From Helichrysum umbraculigerum (taxonomy: Eukaryota; Streptophyta; Magnoliopsida; Asterales; Asteraceae), in the NCBI GenBank assembly GCA_949592205.1, contig CATIUR010000003.1, positions 164,103,759-164,167,758 on the forward strand: a stretch of 64,000 nucleotides of DNA, read 5' to 3'. The number at the start of each line of letters is the position of its first letter. Position 1 is the first letter of the stretch. The notes beneath the pieces are model-generated. The model saw only the letters and a program-made list of their open reading frames with translations, was not told the origin of the DNA and searched no databases. This document shows, piece after piece, positions 47,490 to 59,322 of the stretch. The translations under genes were made by a program, and so were the position numbers.

Positions 47490-48369
47490 TGTTGGGTTTT
47501 CTATTCTCTAACTAGATTAACTTATGCAGCGGAAAAATAACAATTAATCTAGAGCAACTAGGAAACTAAACCCTAAAGGACCGCTACTTAATAAAGCTAT
47601 TAACAATAACTAAATAAATAGATAAATGAGAAATAACTAACCTTTGAGAAAACCAATTTCTCACGCGCAGACCACCTTGCAGAACCTTCACGCAGACTCC
47701 TTGCTCGACCTTCCATGCTTTGGATGGCAAGTGCCCAAAGTAGAACACCTCTAATGCTTCACACCCGTGAACCAAGAGAAACTTCAAATCCTAGGGTCCA
47801 GACTCTATGTCGTGTAAACTCTCACAAGGATTCGGAATGAGAAAGAGAGAGAACCAAATTAAATTCGGATCTGGGATAATTGGAAACCATGGATTAGGCC
47901 TCTATTTATAGGGGAAGAGGATGCCTTGGGGTTTATATTCTGGCCGATGTGACATAACTGAATTCGGCCTCCAACCGCCGGTTGGAGCTTCCAACTGCCG
48001 GTTGGAGTTGAATCCTGTTCTAAGTCAAACACGCGTCACCGCCTTACAATCCCTAATCCTCCAACCGCTGGTTGAACCTTCCAACCGCCGGTTGGAATCA
48101 CTTTCCAGAATATTCCTTTTGTTTCATATTAATATTCAATTAATAAACAACTAGATATTCTTTATTGTTTCCGTTAATTACTTTTAGCTTCTAATTAATT
48201 TATCAACAATGATAAATTAACAAACCAATTAATTAACTATAATATTAATTCCAATTAATATTATCTCTCTTATTGTTTCTTTTACTGTTCATCGAGGGCA
48301 ACCCAAAAAGGACTCTACCTTTAGAATAGTCTTACCAATTAGTTATGACCTTGGACACTATTTCCAACA
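47490..48369 (-). repeat. Copia LTR (3' LTR in element orientation)
   Basis: An 880-bp unit starting TGTTGGG and ending CCAACA on the plus strand, i.e. TGTTGG ... CCCAACA for the minus-strand element. It is flanked internally by a polypurine tract at 48,371-48,382. The host word at its outer edge is GTACC. No second LTR was found. It contains four short palindromes of CCAACCGCCGGTTGG type. Confidence 0.8.
47969..48099. repeat. Four palindromes in the Copia LTR
   Basis: CTCCAACCGCCGGTTGGAG at 47,969-47,987, then a variant at about 47,989-48,007, and two more at about 48,060-48,077 and 48,080-48,099. Each can form a short stem. Confidence 0.85.
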
Positions 48370-48370
48370 G

Positions 48371-48382
48371 TCTCCCACTTGG
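48371..48382 (-). promoter_or_regulatory. Copia polypurine tract
   Basis: On the minus strand this reads CCAAGTGGGAGA, immediately before the LTR start. This is the usual plus-strand primer site of plant Copia elements and fixes the element's orientation. Confidence 0.8.
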
Positions 48383-51300
48383 ACAAGTCATCAACTACTA
48401 TTGGTCCGTCTCTATCCTAAGTAGAGGTGCCATCCAATGCATCTACCGAACTCTGATCATATCCAGTGACAATCCTTTTAGATAAGTGATCATATATTCC
48501 TTTGTTTCTGATATCGTATGAAACTGGGACATGGATTTAATCAATCTCCAGATTCAAGATTATGTTTTCTGATTTCCGATCAATTTGACTATATGGGACT
48601 ACAGAATTGTACATATCAATTTAGTCCTGGCTTGGCCAAGCACTTTATGAGTCAACATTTAATCATCAGAGGGCCCAGGGATATCGCTTTTCCATTTAGG
48701 CAAAAGGAACAAATAAATTTTGCATACATAGTACTAGTCAACTCATCATGTCATACCTAGCGTATCCTTTATGACTGGCATTTACGCACAGTGTTTGAAT
48801 AAACTAAAGTATAACATACTTGAAAACTAGAAACTCATGTATCTCCATTTTAAGAATATAAGATATTATCATCTCAGAGTTACTCGTGATTTCAATCCAT
48901 GAAGTAACTTCCATGAGTGCGGGTTTCTCCTATACTTAAATCCCCATTAAGTACCCATGAGTGTTGCAGCAATCTCCATGCAATGTCTAATCTCCATAGA
49001 CAATCTACTAACACTCCATGACAGTCTTAATTCACCACATACTTCCTATAGTGTGATCGACTGAGGAGGTTTGAGTAAGAACTTATTACTCTGGAAGTGG
49101 TGTCTAAACATGCTAAACTGAAACACAATGATAAGCGATAGTAAATGGCAGAACTCCTTCCAATAAATAATCTCCATCATTTATCACCAAGTCTATTCTA
49201 GATCCCATCATTGTTTGTAATGTTTCAAAATCAAATAACTAAAACTTTATCTCGTAAACCTATGCTCCTGGCATGTTTATTGATCGTGTGTCCATTACAA
49301 TCATGTGTTTTTTTTGTATCTTCCTTTGAACAAAATGGTATTTTATTTCAATGTCCTTTGGGACTTTACATAATATTTCATTGGGATTCGTTCTATTGGA
49401 ACACCTCGAAGATCACCAATGAAATTCCTCATCCAGATGACTTCTTTTTAAGTCATGCAAGTTTCAATACACTCAGATTCTCATCTGTTATTGTATCATG
49501 CTTTGAACCTTTCAAAGTTATTGTTCCCCCATTCAGTAAGAATACCCAACCAGACTGTGAACGACTATCATCTCTATCTGTTTGTAAACTTACATCCATA
49601 TAAATCGTTACTCTAAGTTTCTCTTCTCCACCATAATCTAAGAACCTGTCTTTAGTATTTCTCAAATACTTAAGAATATTCTTTACAGCTGTTTTATGAC
49701 TTTTATCAGGATTCTGTTGATGTAAACTCACTATGCTCCAAGCAAATGAGACATTGAGTCTTGTGTACTTCATGGTAAGTATGATCGATCCTATAGCCGA
49801 AGCCTATGGGACTCGACTTATTTTGTCCAATCTTATGCAGTCTTTGGACACTAATCATTTAGTAATCTTTATGCCATGATGTAAGGATAGATTCCCTTTC
49901 TTAGAATTCTCCATTTTAAAACTTTTCAAAATTTCATTCTAAGTACATGTCTTAGTTAAGTCTTTTGAGACGTTTTTAACATATCTCTGTAAATCTTTGT
50001 ACCAAGAATACATTGTATCTTCCAAATCTTTCACAGCGAAATATTCTCCCGATCAACTCTTTACACCTTGTAATGTTGGGATTACTTTTCTATGAGTATT
50101 ATATCTTTCACATATAATACCAGGAAGACTACAATGCTCCCACTGACTTTGACACATATGCTGGACTCATCTTTGCTTCTAGAAATCTAAACTGTTAGAT
50201 TTTCTCATGGAAGTAGAGATTCCAGCTACAAGAAGCCTGTTTAAGTCTATAAATGGCCTTCTGAAGCTTACACACTCTATTAGGATACTTTGCATTTTTT
50301 CAAAACCTTCCGGTTGTGCCTTGAACACATCCTCTGTCAGTTTCCTGTTAAGGAAAGTGGTTTTGACATTCAACTGCCAAATTTCATAACCATGAAATGC
50401 AGCTATTGCAAGCATTATCCTAATTGACTTCATTTCAGCCATTGGTGAGAAGGTTTCCTCATAATCAATCCCGAAGATTTGACTATAGCCCTTCACTACC
50501 ATCCTAGCTTTATAAGTGTGCACTTCCCATCCATATCTATCTTTCTCTTGAAAATTCACCTACAACTCACCGTTTGAAGACTGAGTGTAGTGGTAACCAA
50601 ATTCCAAACTTCGTTGTCAGACATAGATTGAATCTTACTTTTCATAGCTTCCTTCCACTTAGCAGCCTTAGGGCCTGCCATCGCTTCCTTGTAGTTAGCT
50701 GACTCATCTAATTCAATTAGTGTACTGTTACTAATCGTATCATGTTCTTCTTTATGGAAACCATAATGAAACCGAGGAGGTTTGCTAATTTCTACAACTG
50801 CGAGCGGGAAATAATATGCCATCAAGTTCAACAAGTGTTACCACCTCTTGTTGAGTGTCAGTGTTTACCATAATTTCATCACCGGTCGATCCTTGAATCT
50901 TTTCAAGATCAATTGTACTCCCACTGTCCTCTTCAGATATTATTTCTCTTTCAAGAAACACTCCCTTTTGAGCAACAAATATCTAAATGACTTCTGTGGA
51001 TAACCGATGAAAAGATACTTTTCAGATCCAGCTTCTTGTCTGTGCTAAGTTTCTCGTCTAATGATAACTTCACAACCTTAGATCTGGATGTGCCCAAGAG
51101 AAGAACCTTTTCTCTTCCACATCTCATAAGTCATCTTTGAAACTTTCTTGGTGTATTAGATTTAAGATATGTGCGATTGTCTATAATGCCTAACTCCATA
51201 AGCTTATTAGAAGTGTTACCTGACTCATCATTGATTGAACCTTGTCTAACAGGATCCTATTTCTCCTCTCAGGTGCTCCATTCAGCTATGGTGTTCTAAG

Positions 51301-52436
51301 AGGAGTCAACTGTGAAACTATTCCACAGTGTCTAAGATGATCAGGAAAACCGATACTAAGGTCTTCTCCTCCCCTATCGGATTGGAGTACCTTTATCTTT
51401 CTGCCCGTTTGGTTCTCTATTTCGTCCTAACACCTTTTGAACTTTTAAAAGTGTCTGACTTATGTTTAATCAGATAAACATATCCATGTATACCGAAGTA
51501 ATCAGCAACATAGTAGCGATTTCCATCTTTTGTGGCGCATCGGAATGGTCGAAATACATCCATGTATACCAAGTCGAACAATCCATCACTTCTTTCATAT
51601 TACATGTGAATAGTGATTTAGTCATCTTGCTCAATAAACAAGATTTGCATACATCATCCGATTTAAGGTCAAATGATTCCAACACTCCATACTTTTGGAG
51701 TTTGGGCGATATTCTTTCTTGTTTACGTGCATTAGACGATATTGCCACAATTTGAATTTAGCTCTTTAGATGAACCATCATTTAAATTCCTTTGCTGACA
51801 TATTCAACATTATCATATATGCCTTTTGAAAGTAGAGGCTTTATCACCATTTTCATTTCTCAATGAAAACTGATAACTCTCTTTAAACAAGCATGAAGTG
51901 AATCTATGTTTCTTGTCATTTCTGAAGAATAACAGCAATTATTTAAATGTATTCTAAACCCCATATTCTAGCATGAGCTAAAACTTTCCAATGGGCATGA
52001 CACTCTTGTCTCCCATGACTTAAGTTGAGCTCTCCATGCCTCAGACTTTTACTTTCCTTTAGGTCTTGCAATATAGTGCAAATGTGAGTACCACACCCTA
52101 TATTCAAGACCTTCGAAGTAGAAGTCGTAGTATCATGGAGTTCGATTATTTATATATCCGAATCTTTTTCAACCTTACCGTCTTTAAGGTCCTTCAGATA
52201 TTTTGGGCTGCAATGCTTCTAGTGCTCCTCTGTGTAGCAGTATAACACACTGATTCCTTTGGATCATTGTTGGTGCAATTTCGGAATCAATCTTTCTCTT
52301 AGCCCCATGATTGGACTTTCCATTCGTAGCTATTCCAGATCTCTTCCTTTCCTTTGCATCACGACCAATTGACAACACAGGAGCTGCTGAGCCAAAAAGG
52401 CACATCAATCTTCTTGATCCTTTGCTCAGTAATTTT

Positions 52437-54457
52437 TGTAACACCCTGAATTGGGCCCAGTAGAATCAGGTATTTATTTAAATTTAAATACGTACATTTA
52501 ATTGTTTGAATATGTTTGATTGTGAAATTAATAGGTAAATAAGCCTCAGGAGATATTGTGACTAGTAAAATATTATTTGTTTTAAATAATATTAGACGAC
52601 GGTAAAATAAAATAATTTTCTCGCAATTAGTATTTAGGTTCCAGACAATAGATCAAAAGGTGGTATAATAGTGTACTGTAAATAAAAGGGGCCGGTTATA
52701 ATAAAAATGAGGGGATCGATCCATTTTATCCCCAATCCCTCATTTCACCTAGTTTCTAAAACCTAACTTCTATATCATTCAAAACCTTACAAATCAAAAG
52801 CTTAAAAACAAATTGATTGAAGAATGGAAGCTTGAATCCTTGTTAGATCATCATCATCTTCATATTCCTAGTGTTTTTCATACTTGTAAGTCATATTTAT
52901 ATATATATATGAGTTTTAAACAAATTATTGACTTTGATGATTTGAAGCTTGATAAGTTGAATTAGTGTTTGTATATTTGATTCGATGATGATGATTTAAC
53001 TCCTTGTACTCGATTATATGATAAAACATGATAGATTCTTGAGTTGTTGGTTTGAAAATGTGTTATTTAGGTTATAAGTGATTTTGAGGATTGGTGATGA
53101 ATTGTTGTTTGAATTATGGTTGTATGTTGTTATTAGATGTTATGGTACATTAAAAATGATAGAAACCTGAGTTATAACTTGAGTTTTGGTCGATTTTGGA
53201 GTTTTGGTTATTTTGGTTTGTGCTGTGTAATTGCAGGTTTGAACCTCTGCAAAAAAATTGAGGAACGCGATCCAGCATCATTGACCGGATCGCGTTGCCA
53301 TGTGTTAATTGGTTACCGCATGTTTTGTTCTTATGAACGCGATCCTGAAGCCTCTTTCCCGGATCGCGTTGATCAGTAGAATATTGAGTTCGTTTGGATT
53401 TGTTCTTGCGAACGCGATCCAAGCCCTTTTTCCGGATCGCGTTCCACAGTGTATTTTGGTGACAGAATATTTTCCTTAAGAGGAACGCGATCCCAACCCA
53501 GTTGTCTGGATCGCGTTTGTCTTTGTAATTTTGATGATTTTGATAGTTTGTGAACTTATATGAATCTACCACTTATATTATCTAATTATTGATATTTCTT
53601 GATTATTAATGTATGTAATTGAGTATGGTCATAATTAATTATGAGACAAGTTATTAACTTGTGTTTTAATTGTGTGTACAGAGACACCGAAGACTCAATA
53701 AAATAAGACTTTTGAGTGTGGAGACGGAGACTGACAGGTGAGTGGACTTTGATCTCTCGCTATGTTTAGTGATCACTTATGTGGTTACTTCATGTGTTAA
53801 GTGTTGTGTGCAAGTGTTAAAGTGTTAAGTGAATTGTGAATTGTGTTAGGTGTTAAAGTGTTAAGAAACCTATTGGTTATTGTGTTAAGGAGGTCAACTT
53901 GTTGGACGTTTTACTACAGGTTAGTCAACACGAGAATTGTGAACATGTGTTGTGAATGGAGTTCGTGTTGACTAAAGGTAGCAAACCGTTATCGGTTAAC
54001 CACTGTATTGGCCTGCAGTTGGTGTAAGTGTCGCTTGGTGGGCCACCGCGGCTGAGGGTGCCACAAGGGCCACCGATCCTCTAGTGATGTTGAGTCATTG
54101 TGTTAAATTGATGTAGACTCATGGTGTTAAACTAAGTGTAGTGTTAGTAATGAGTTAACTCACTTAGCTTCGTGCTAATCCCTCGTTGTTTACTCCTTGC
54201 AGGTTAATATATTTTGTAAGGGCGGGTCTCGGAGTAAATTGAAGGAATGTTTGATAATGATGAAACTCTGATGACTTTTGTACTAATTCAATTGTTTTGT
54301 TAAAGTAACGCCCAACTAGTTGTGTAATGGTATAACGAAATACTTATGTAAATGATTATGTATATTTTGGTTAATCCAAGGTTATATATATATGGGATAT
54401 TGCTTCCGCGTTGTTTTTTTTTTAAAAAAAAATGTGTTCTAAATTAGGGGCGTTATA
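52437..54457 (+). repeat. Gypsy 5' LTR
   Basis: TGTAACACCC to GCGTTATA. The ends are imperfect inverses (TGTAAC/GTTATA). It contains four hairpins of AACGCGATCC/GGATCGCGTT. The differences from the 3' LTR are near 53,219 and at the T/A junction near 54,423. Confidence 0.95.
53263..53517. repeat. Four-hairpin array in the 5' LTR
   Basis: AACGCGATCC followed after 12-15 nt by GGATCGCGTT, at 53,264-53,296, 53,336-53,370, 53,411-53,443 and 53,484-53,517. All four stems are identical 10-mers while the loops differ. Confidence 0.95.
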
Positions 54458-54460
54458 AGT

Positions 54461-54472
54461 TGGTATCAGAGC
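54461..54472 (+). promoter_or_regulatory. Gypsy primer binding site
   Basis: TGGTATCAGAGC, complementary to the 3' end of initiator Met-tRNA, three bases after the LTR. Reverse transcription would start here. Confidence 0.9.
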
Positions 54473-54633
54473 GTGGTTTGGGCGAATTGAACAACTTATG
54501 GTGTTCAATCCCAAATCTCGTGTTGTGTTGTCAAACATTTCGGGTTGTGGGATTAGCTAGAGTGTTAAATGTGTTAGCATGTTAGTATGTTAGTACTAAC
54601 AATTAACAAGTGTTGAGATGTGTTTGATGACAG

Positions 54634-57600
54634 ATGGCAGAAAATGAGCAACCACCCCGTACTCTCTACAATGTCTCGACTGTTCACTCCTCTCCAGAAG
54701 ATGTGGATCATAATGGTACTTCGAATCCGGTAAATACAGAAGTTGAAACTAGTCAAGATTATATATTGAGGTTAGAGAACAGGGTAGTTGAACTTGAGAG
54801 AGAACGTGCAGGGTCATCTCACAGGTCCATTCCGACTTATTCTCATGTTGCTACTACTACTCCTCCTATTACTGTTTCTACTCGGATTCCGGTTACTTTT
54901 CCTCATATTTCACAACAACAGCAACAGGGTTTTGAATTTCAGACATCATTTCCGTTTCCTTCTTTTGGATCGACTGGTTATCATGCACCATTGTTTCCAC
55001 CTTTTCAGTTGCCGAAGAAAGGATGTTCGCTAAAAACCTTCATGTCTAGTAAACCATCCTCTTACTCTGGAAGTCCTGATCCTACGGTTACTTTAGATTG
55101 GTTGCGTGACGTGGAAAGGAAGTTAGAGGTTTGTCATTGTGATGAGGACGACAAGGTTCCTTATACTGTCCAATTGTTGAAAGGTGAAGCTATGTCTTGG
55201 TGGGATTCGATAACTGCTCATTTTACTTCACAACAAAGGAGTTCTATTAAGTGGATGGATTTTCATGCTGAGGTATGCAAACAGTTTTGCTCGGAATATA
55301 ATCTTGATCGTGTTAGACAGGAGTTTATGGATTTAAGGAAAACTGATGAGATGACAATCGATGAGCTTATCCAGAAATTTTCTGAGAAGTTAAGATTTGT
55401 GCAACAGTGGGTCCCGACTGAAAGAAATAAGATTAGTCATTTTGTGAAAACTTTACCTCCAGATTATCGTACCACAGTGCGAATGGCTAGTAGCATTTCA
55501 CAGGCGTTTGAGTGGGCACGATCAGTGGATAGTGATGTTGTAGCTAGGAGGTTACAAAATAAGGAAAGGTATGCACAGAAACCGAAGAGTGATTCTTCCG
55601 GTAAAGGAAAACAAAGATGGCAACCTTCTCAGCAGAACAAGAAAACTAGTTATGGTGGTGTTCCGATGGATAATTCTTATTGTGCAAGATGTCGATCAAA
55701 ACATACCGGGCCTTGTTCTATTCGGACGTCAAGGTGTATGAAATGTGGAGTGTTGGGTCATAATGCGGTTGATTGTACTTATCCCAATAATGTATGTTGG
55801 ACGTGTCACAAAGAGGGACATCGAGCGGGTGATTGTCCTGATGCAAGGAAGCAGGGTACGGGTACGGCTAGAGGTTCCTCATCTTCTGGCCAGAAAAGGA
55901 AGATTCCACCAGCTGCTACGGGTCGAGCTTTTCAAATGACCGTGGACGATGCTGTGCTTACTGATGATGTGATTACTGGTACTTTCCTTGTTAACTCTGT
56001 ACCAGCTCGTGTATTATTTGATTATGGAGCCAATTGCTCGTTTATATCAGTGCAATTTTGTGATAAACTGAAATTGATGCCCTCTGTGATTTCTAAGCCT
56101 TTAGAAGTTGAGGTAGCTGATGGTAAGACAGTTCCTGTTACCACATCGGTAGCCGGAGCTAGTATACAAATAGAGGATCATGAATTTCCAGTTTCTTTCC
56201 TATTGATGCAAATCCCTAGTTTTGATGTGGTTCTTGGTATGGACTGGCTGAGTCAAAACAAAGCCGACATCTCTTGTCATAAGAAGTTAATAAAAATTCC
56301 AGTTTCCAATCTATCTTATGTTGTGGCACGTGGGGAACGTGTAAAGGGTAGTATTCCAGTAATATCTATGATAAAGGCTAGGAAGTCTTTAGTTAAGGGT
56401 TGTAAATCCTTTGTGGCCTATGTTGTAGATGTTAAAGTAGAAAAGAAATCCATTTCCGATATTCGGGTGGTTTCTGAATATTCGGACGTGTTTCCGGATG
56501 AATTGCCTGGTCTTCCCCCTGTAAGAGATGTAGAATACCATATTGAATTAATTCCTGGGTCGTCTCCAGTAGCAAGGGCTCCTTATAGATTAGCTCCTTC
56601 CGAAATCAGTGAAATGATGGGGCAAATTCAGGAATTGTTAGATAAGGGATTTATTAGGCCGAGTTCATCGCCGTGGGGTGCTCCAGTGTTGTTTGTGAAG
56701 AAGAAAGATGGTACTCTCCGTATGTGCATTGATTATCGGGAATTAAATAAGAGAACGGTGAAGAACAAATACCCGTTGCCTAGAATTGATGAATTGTTTG
56801 ATCAATTGCAAGGATCCTCGTTTTTTTCGAAAATTGATTTGAGATCGGGATATCATCAAGTCCGAGTTCGCGAGGAAGATATTCCTAAAACCGCGTTTCG
56901 CACGAGGTATGGTCACTATGAGTTTTTGGTTATGCCGTTTGGGTTAACGAATGCTCCTGCAATCTTTATGGATTTAATGAATCGGGTGTGTCGACCTTAT
57001 CTTGACCAGTTTGTGATTGTGTTTATCGATGATATATTGATTTATTCCAAGTCTGAAGCGGATCATGAAATGCATCTGAGATTGGTACTTGAAACATTGA
57101 AAAGAGAACAGCTTTATGCAAAGTTTTCGAAATGCGAGTTTTGGTTACGTGAGGTGCAGTTTTTGGGGCATATCATTTGCAAAGACGGGGTTAGAGTGGA
57201 TCCATCTAAAGTGAAAGCTGTTATGAATTGGAATGCGCCTAAGTCTCCGTCAGAAATTAAGAGTTTTCTTGGATTAGCAGGATATTACAGAAAGTTTATA
57301 AAAGATTTTTCTAAAATTGCGAGTTCATTGACTAAGTTAACTCGGAAGGATGTGAAATTTCAGTGGACCGAACAACAAGAGACAGCTTTTCAGACATTAA
57401 AGCAATTATTGTGTCAAGCCCCAGTGTTGGCATTACCTGACGGGTCAGATGATTTCATTGTATATTGTGATGCATCGCATACCGGATTAGGTGGTGTTTT
57501 AATGCAAAGAGATCGTGTAATTGCGTATGCTTCTAGACAGCTTAAACCACATGAAAAGAATTATCCGACGCATGATTTGGAGCTTGCGGCTGTAATTTTT

Positions 57601-59286
57601 GCCTTGAAGATTTGGAGACATTATTTGTATGGTACGAAATGTGTGATTTGCACGGATCATAAAAGCCTTCAGTATATGTTTTCGCAAAAGGAATTGAATA
57701 TGCGTCAGAGGCGGTGGTTAGAATTGATTAAAGATTATGATTGCGAGATCCGTTATCACCCTGGTAAAGCTAATGTGGTTGCGGATGCATTGAGTCGAAA
57801 TATAACTAGTGACAAGATTTGTTTTATGCGATTAGAGGTGTCATCTGATTTGATTTCTCAGCTTAGAGTCACACAGATTGAAGCTTTATTGGACGTTAAT
57901 TTGAAATCCGAAATCATGTTGAAACGAAAGGAAGTGTTAGTTGAGGATTCACGTGGGTTGAAAACTTTTCAGTCTCGGGTTTGGGTCCCATTAATTGGGG
58001 GACTACGTGAGTTGATTTTGACGGAGGTTCATAAATCGAGATTATCTATTCATCCAGGTAGCACGAAAATGTATAACGATTTGAAACCTCTTTATTGGTG
58101 GCCAACAATGAAAACGGATGTAGCTAGATTTGTGGAATCTTGTCATATATGTTCCCAAGTAAAAGCCGAGCATCAAAAGCCTTATGGTTCGTTGAAACAA
58201 CTGGAGATACCCGAGTGGAAATGGGAACACATCACTATGGATTTTGTCACCAAGTTACCGCGTACGCAGAAAGGTAATGATATGATTTGGGTTATAGTTG
58301 ATCGTTTAACGAAAAGCGCCCATTTTCTTGCGACCAGTGAAACCGCTTCTTTGACTCGTTTGGCTCAATTGTATATTAATGAGATTGTATCGAGGCACGG
58401 AATTCCATTATCTATTGTGTCAGATCGAGATTCTAGATTTGTGTCAGGCTTTTGGCAGAATCTTCAGAAAGAGTTAGGTACTAGAGTTAATCTTAGTACT
58501 GCATATCATCCTCAAACAGATGGACAGTCAGAAAGAACCATTCAGACGCTTGAGGATATGTTACGGGCGTGTATTTTGGAGTATGGGGGTTCGTGGGACT
58601 CTCACCTACCTTTGGTAGAATTTGCGTATAATAATTCGTATCATTCGAGTATTGGTATGCCACCATATGAGATGCTTTACGGACGTCGTTGTCGAACGCC
58701 GACTTGTTGGTTAGAGGCGGGAGAGAAACAGTTTGCGGGTCCCGATATTGTTCAGATTACGGCTGATAAAGTTGCTATAGCTCGTGAGAAATTGAAAGCC
58801 GCTAGAGATAGGCAAAAACAGTATGCTGATCCGCGTCGTCGACCAGTAAATTTTGTTGAAGGAGAGTTAGTTTATTTGAAAGTGTCACCTTGGAAGGGTG
58901 TGATTCGGTTTGGTAAGCGTGGGAAATTGGCTCCGAGATTTATAGGTCCATTCAAAATTCGTCATGTAGTTAATGACCAAACTGTTGCCTTAGACCTTCC
59001 TCCTGAATTAAGTGGTATTCACGATACCTTCAATGTTTGCTATTTGCGGAGATGTAATGTGGAGGATCCAACCCAAATCCTTCCGTTACAAGATCTTAGA
59101 GTTGATCAAGGTCAGAAATTAGTAGAAGAGCCCATTGAGTTAGTTGATAGAAAAGTGACTAAATTACGCAAGAAGGAGATACCTATGGTTCTAGTGAAAT
59201 GGAAACATAGTTTGGGAGAAAATCTTACTTGGGAGACTGAGTCGAGTATGAGGGCTCGTTACCCTAGTTTATTCGAGTCTAGTTAG
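54634..59286 (+). CDS. Gypsy gag-pol polyprotein
   Basis: One intact frame of 1550 codons. In order: gag domain (WLRDVERKLEVCHCDEDDKV, about 155-310); two CCHC knuckles (CMKCGVLGHNAVDC about 368-381, CWTCHKEGHRAGDC about 388-401); aspartic protease (LFDYGANCSFIS about 461-472); reverse transcriptase (DLRSGYHQVRV, and the active-site FIDDILIY near 796-803); RNase H (IVYCDASHTGLGGVL); integrase with HHCC zinc finger (ending CHICSQVK) and D, D, E near 1202, 1264 and 1300; and a chromodomain-like C-terminus (VLVKWKHSLGENLTWE). All expected parts are present. The protease reads D-Y-G where D-S/T-G is usual, which may lower activity. The start is the first ATG after the primer site. Confidence 0.95.
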   Translation: MAENEQPPRTLYNVSTVHSSPEDVDHNGTSNPVNTEVETSQDYILRLENRVVELERERAGSSHRSIPTYSHVATTTPPITVSTRIPVTFPHISQQQQQGFEFQTSFPFPSFGSTGYHAPLFPPFQLPKKGCSLKTFMSSKPSSYSGSPDPTVTLDWLRDVERKLEVCHCDEDDKVPYTVQLLKGEAMSWWDSITAHFTSQQRSSIKWMDFHAEVCKQFCSEYNLDRVRQEFMDLRKTDEMTIDELIQKFSEKLRFVQQWVPTERNKISHFVKTLPPDYRTTVRMASSISQAFEWARSVDSDVVARRLQNKERYAQKPKSDSSGKGKQRWQPSQQNKKTSYGGVPMDNSYCARCRSKHTGPCSIRTSRCMKCGVLGHNAVDCTYPNNVCWTCHKEGHRAGDCPDARKQGTGTARGSSSSGQKRKIPPAATGRAFQMTVDDAVLTDDVITGTFLVNSVPARVLFDYGANCSFISVQFCDKLKLMPSVISKPLEVEVADGKTVPVTTSVAGASIQIEDHEFPVSFLLMQIPSFDVVLGMDWLSQNKADISCHKKLIKIPVSNLSYVVARGERVKGSIPVISMIKARKSLVKGCKSFVAYVVDVKVEKKSISDIRVVSEYSDVFPDELPGLPPVRDVEYHIELIPGSSPVARAPYRLAPSEISEMMGQIQELLDKGFIRPSSSPWGAPVLFVKKKDGTLRMCIDYRELNKRTVKNKYPLPRIDELFDQLQGSSFFSKIDLRSGYHQVRVREEDIPKTAFRTRYGHYEFLVMPFGLTNAPAIFMDLMNRVCRPYLDQFVIVFIDDILIYSKSEADHEMHLRLVLETLKREQLYAKFSKCEFWLREVQFLGHIICKDGVRVDPSKVKAVMNWNAPKSPSEIKSFLGLAGYYRKFIKDFSKIASSLTKLTRKDVKFQWTEQQETAFQTLKQLLCQAPVLALPDGSDDFIVYCDASHTGLGGVLMQRDRVIAYASRQLKPHEKNYPTHDLELAAVIFALKIWRHYLYGTKCVICTDHKSLQYMFSQKELNMRQRRWLELIKDYDCEIRYHPGKANVVADALSRNITSDKICFMRLEVSSDLISQLRVTQIEALLDVNLKSEIMLKRKEVLVEDSRGLKTFQSRVWVPLIGGLRELILTEVHKSRLSIHPGSTKMYNDLKPLYWWPTMKTDVARFVESCHICSQVKAEHQKPYGSLKQLEIPEWKWEHITMDFVTKLPRTQKGNDMIWVIVDRLTKSAHFLATSETASLTRLAQLYINEIVSRHGIPLSIVSDRDSRFVSGFWQNLQKELGTRVNLSTAYHPQTDGQSERTIQTLEDMLRACILEYGGSWDSHLPLVEFAYNNSYHSSIGMPPYEMLYGRRCRTPTCWLEAGEKQFAGPDIVQITADKVAIAREKLKAARDRQKQYADPRRRPVNFVEGELVYLKVSPWKGVIRFGKRGKLAPRFIGPFKIRHVVNDQTVALDLPPELSGIHDTFNVCYLRRCNVEDPTQILPLQDLRVDQGQKLVEEPIELVDRKVTKLRKKEIPMVLVKWKHSLGENLTWETESSMRARYPSLFESS

Positions 59287-59308
59287 ATTTCGGGGACGAA
59301 ATCTTTCT

Positions 59309-59320
59309 AAGGAGGGAAGA
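59309..59320 (+). promoter_or_regulatory. Gypsy polypurine tract
   Basis: AAGGAGGGAAGA, two bases before the 3' LTR, the primer site for plus-strand synthesis. Confidence 0.9.
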
Positions 59321-59322
59321 TT

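Noticed and set aside
53150..53572. A 140-aa minus-strand frame, present twice (also 60,036-60,458)
   Set aside because: It lies across the LTR hairpin array and is repeated only because the LTRs are. It has no protein character beyond the reverse reading of the hairpins.
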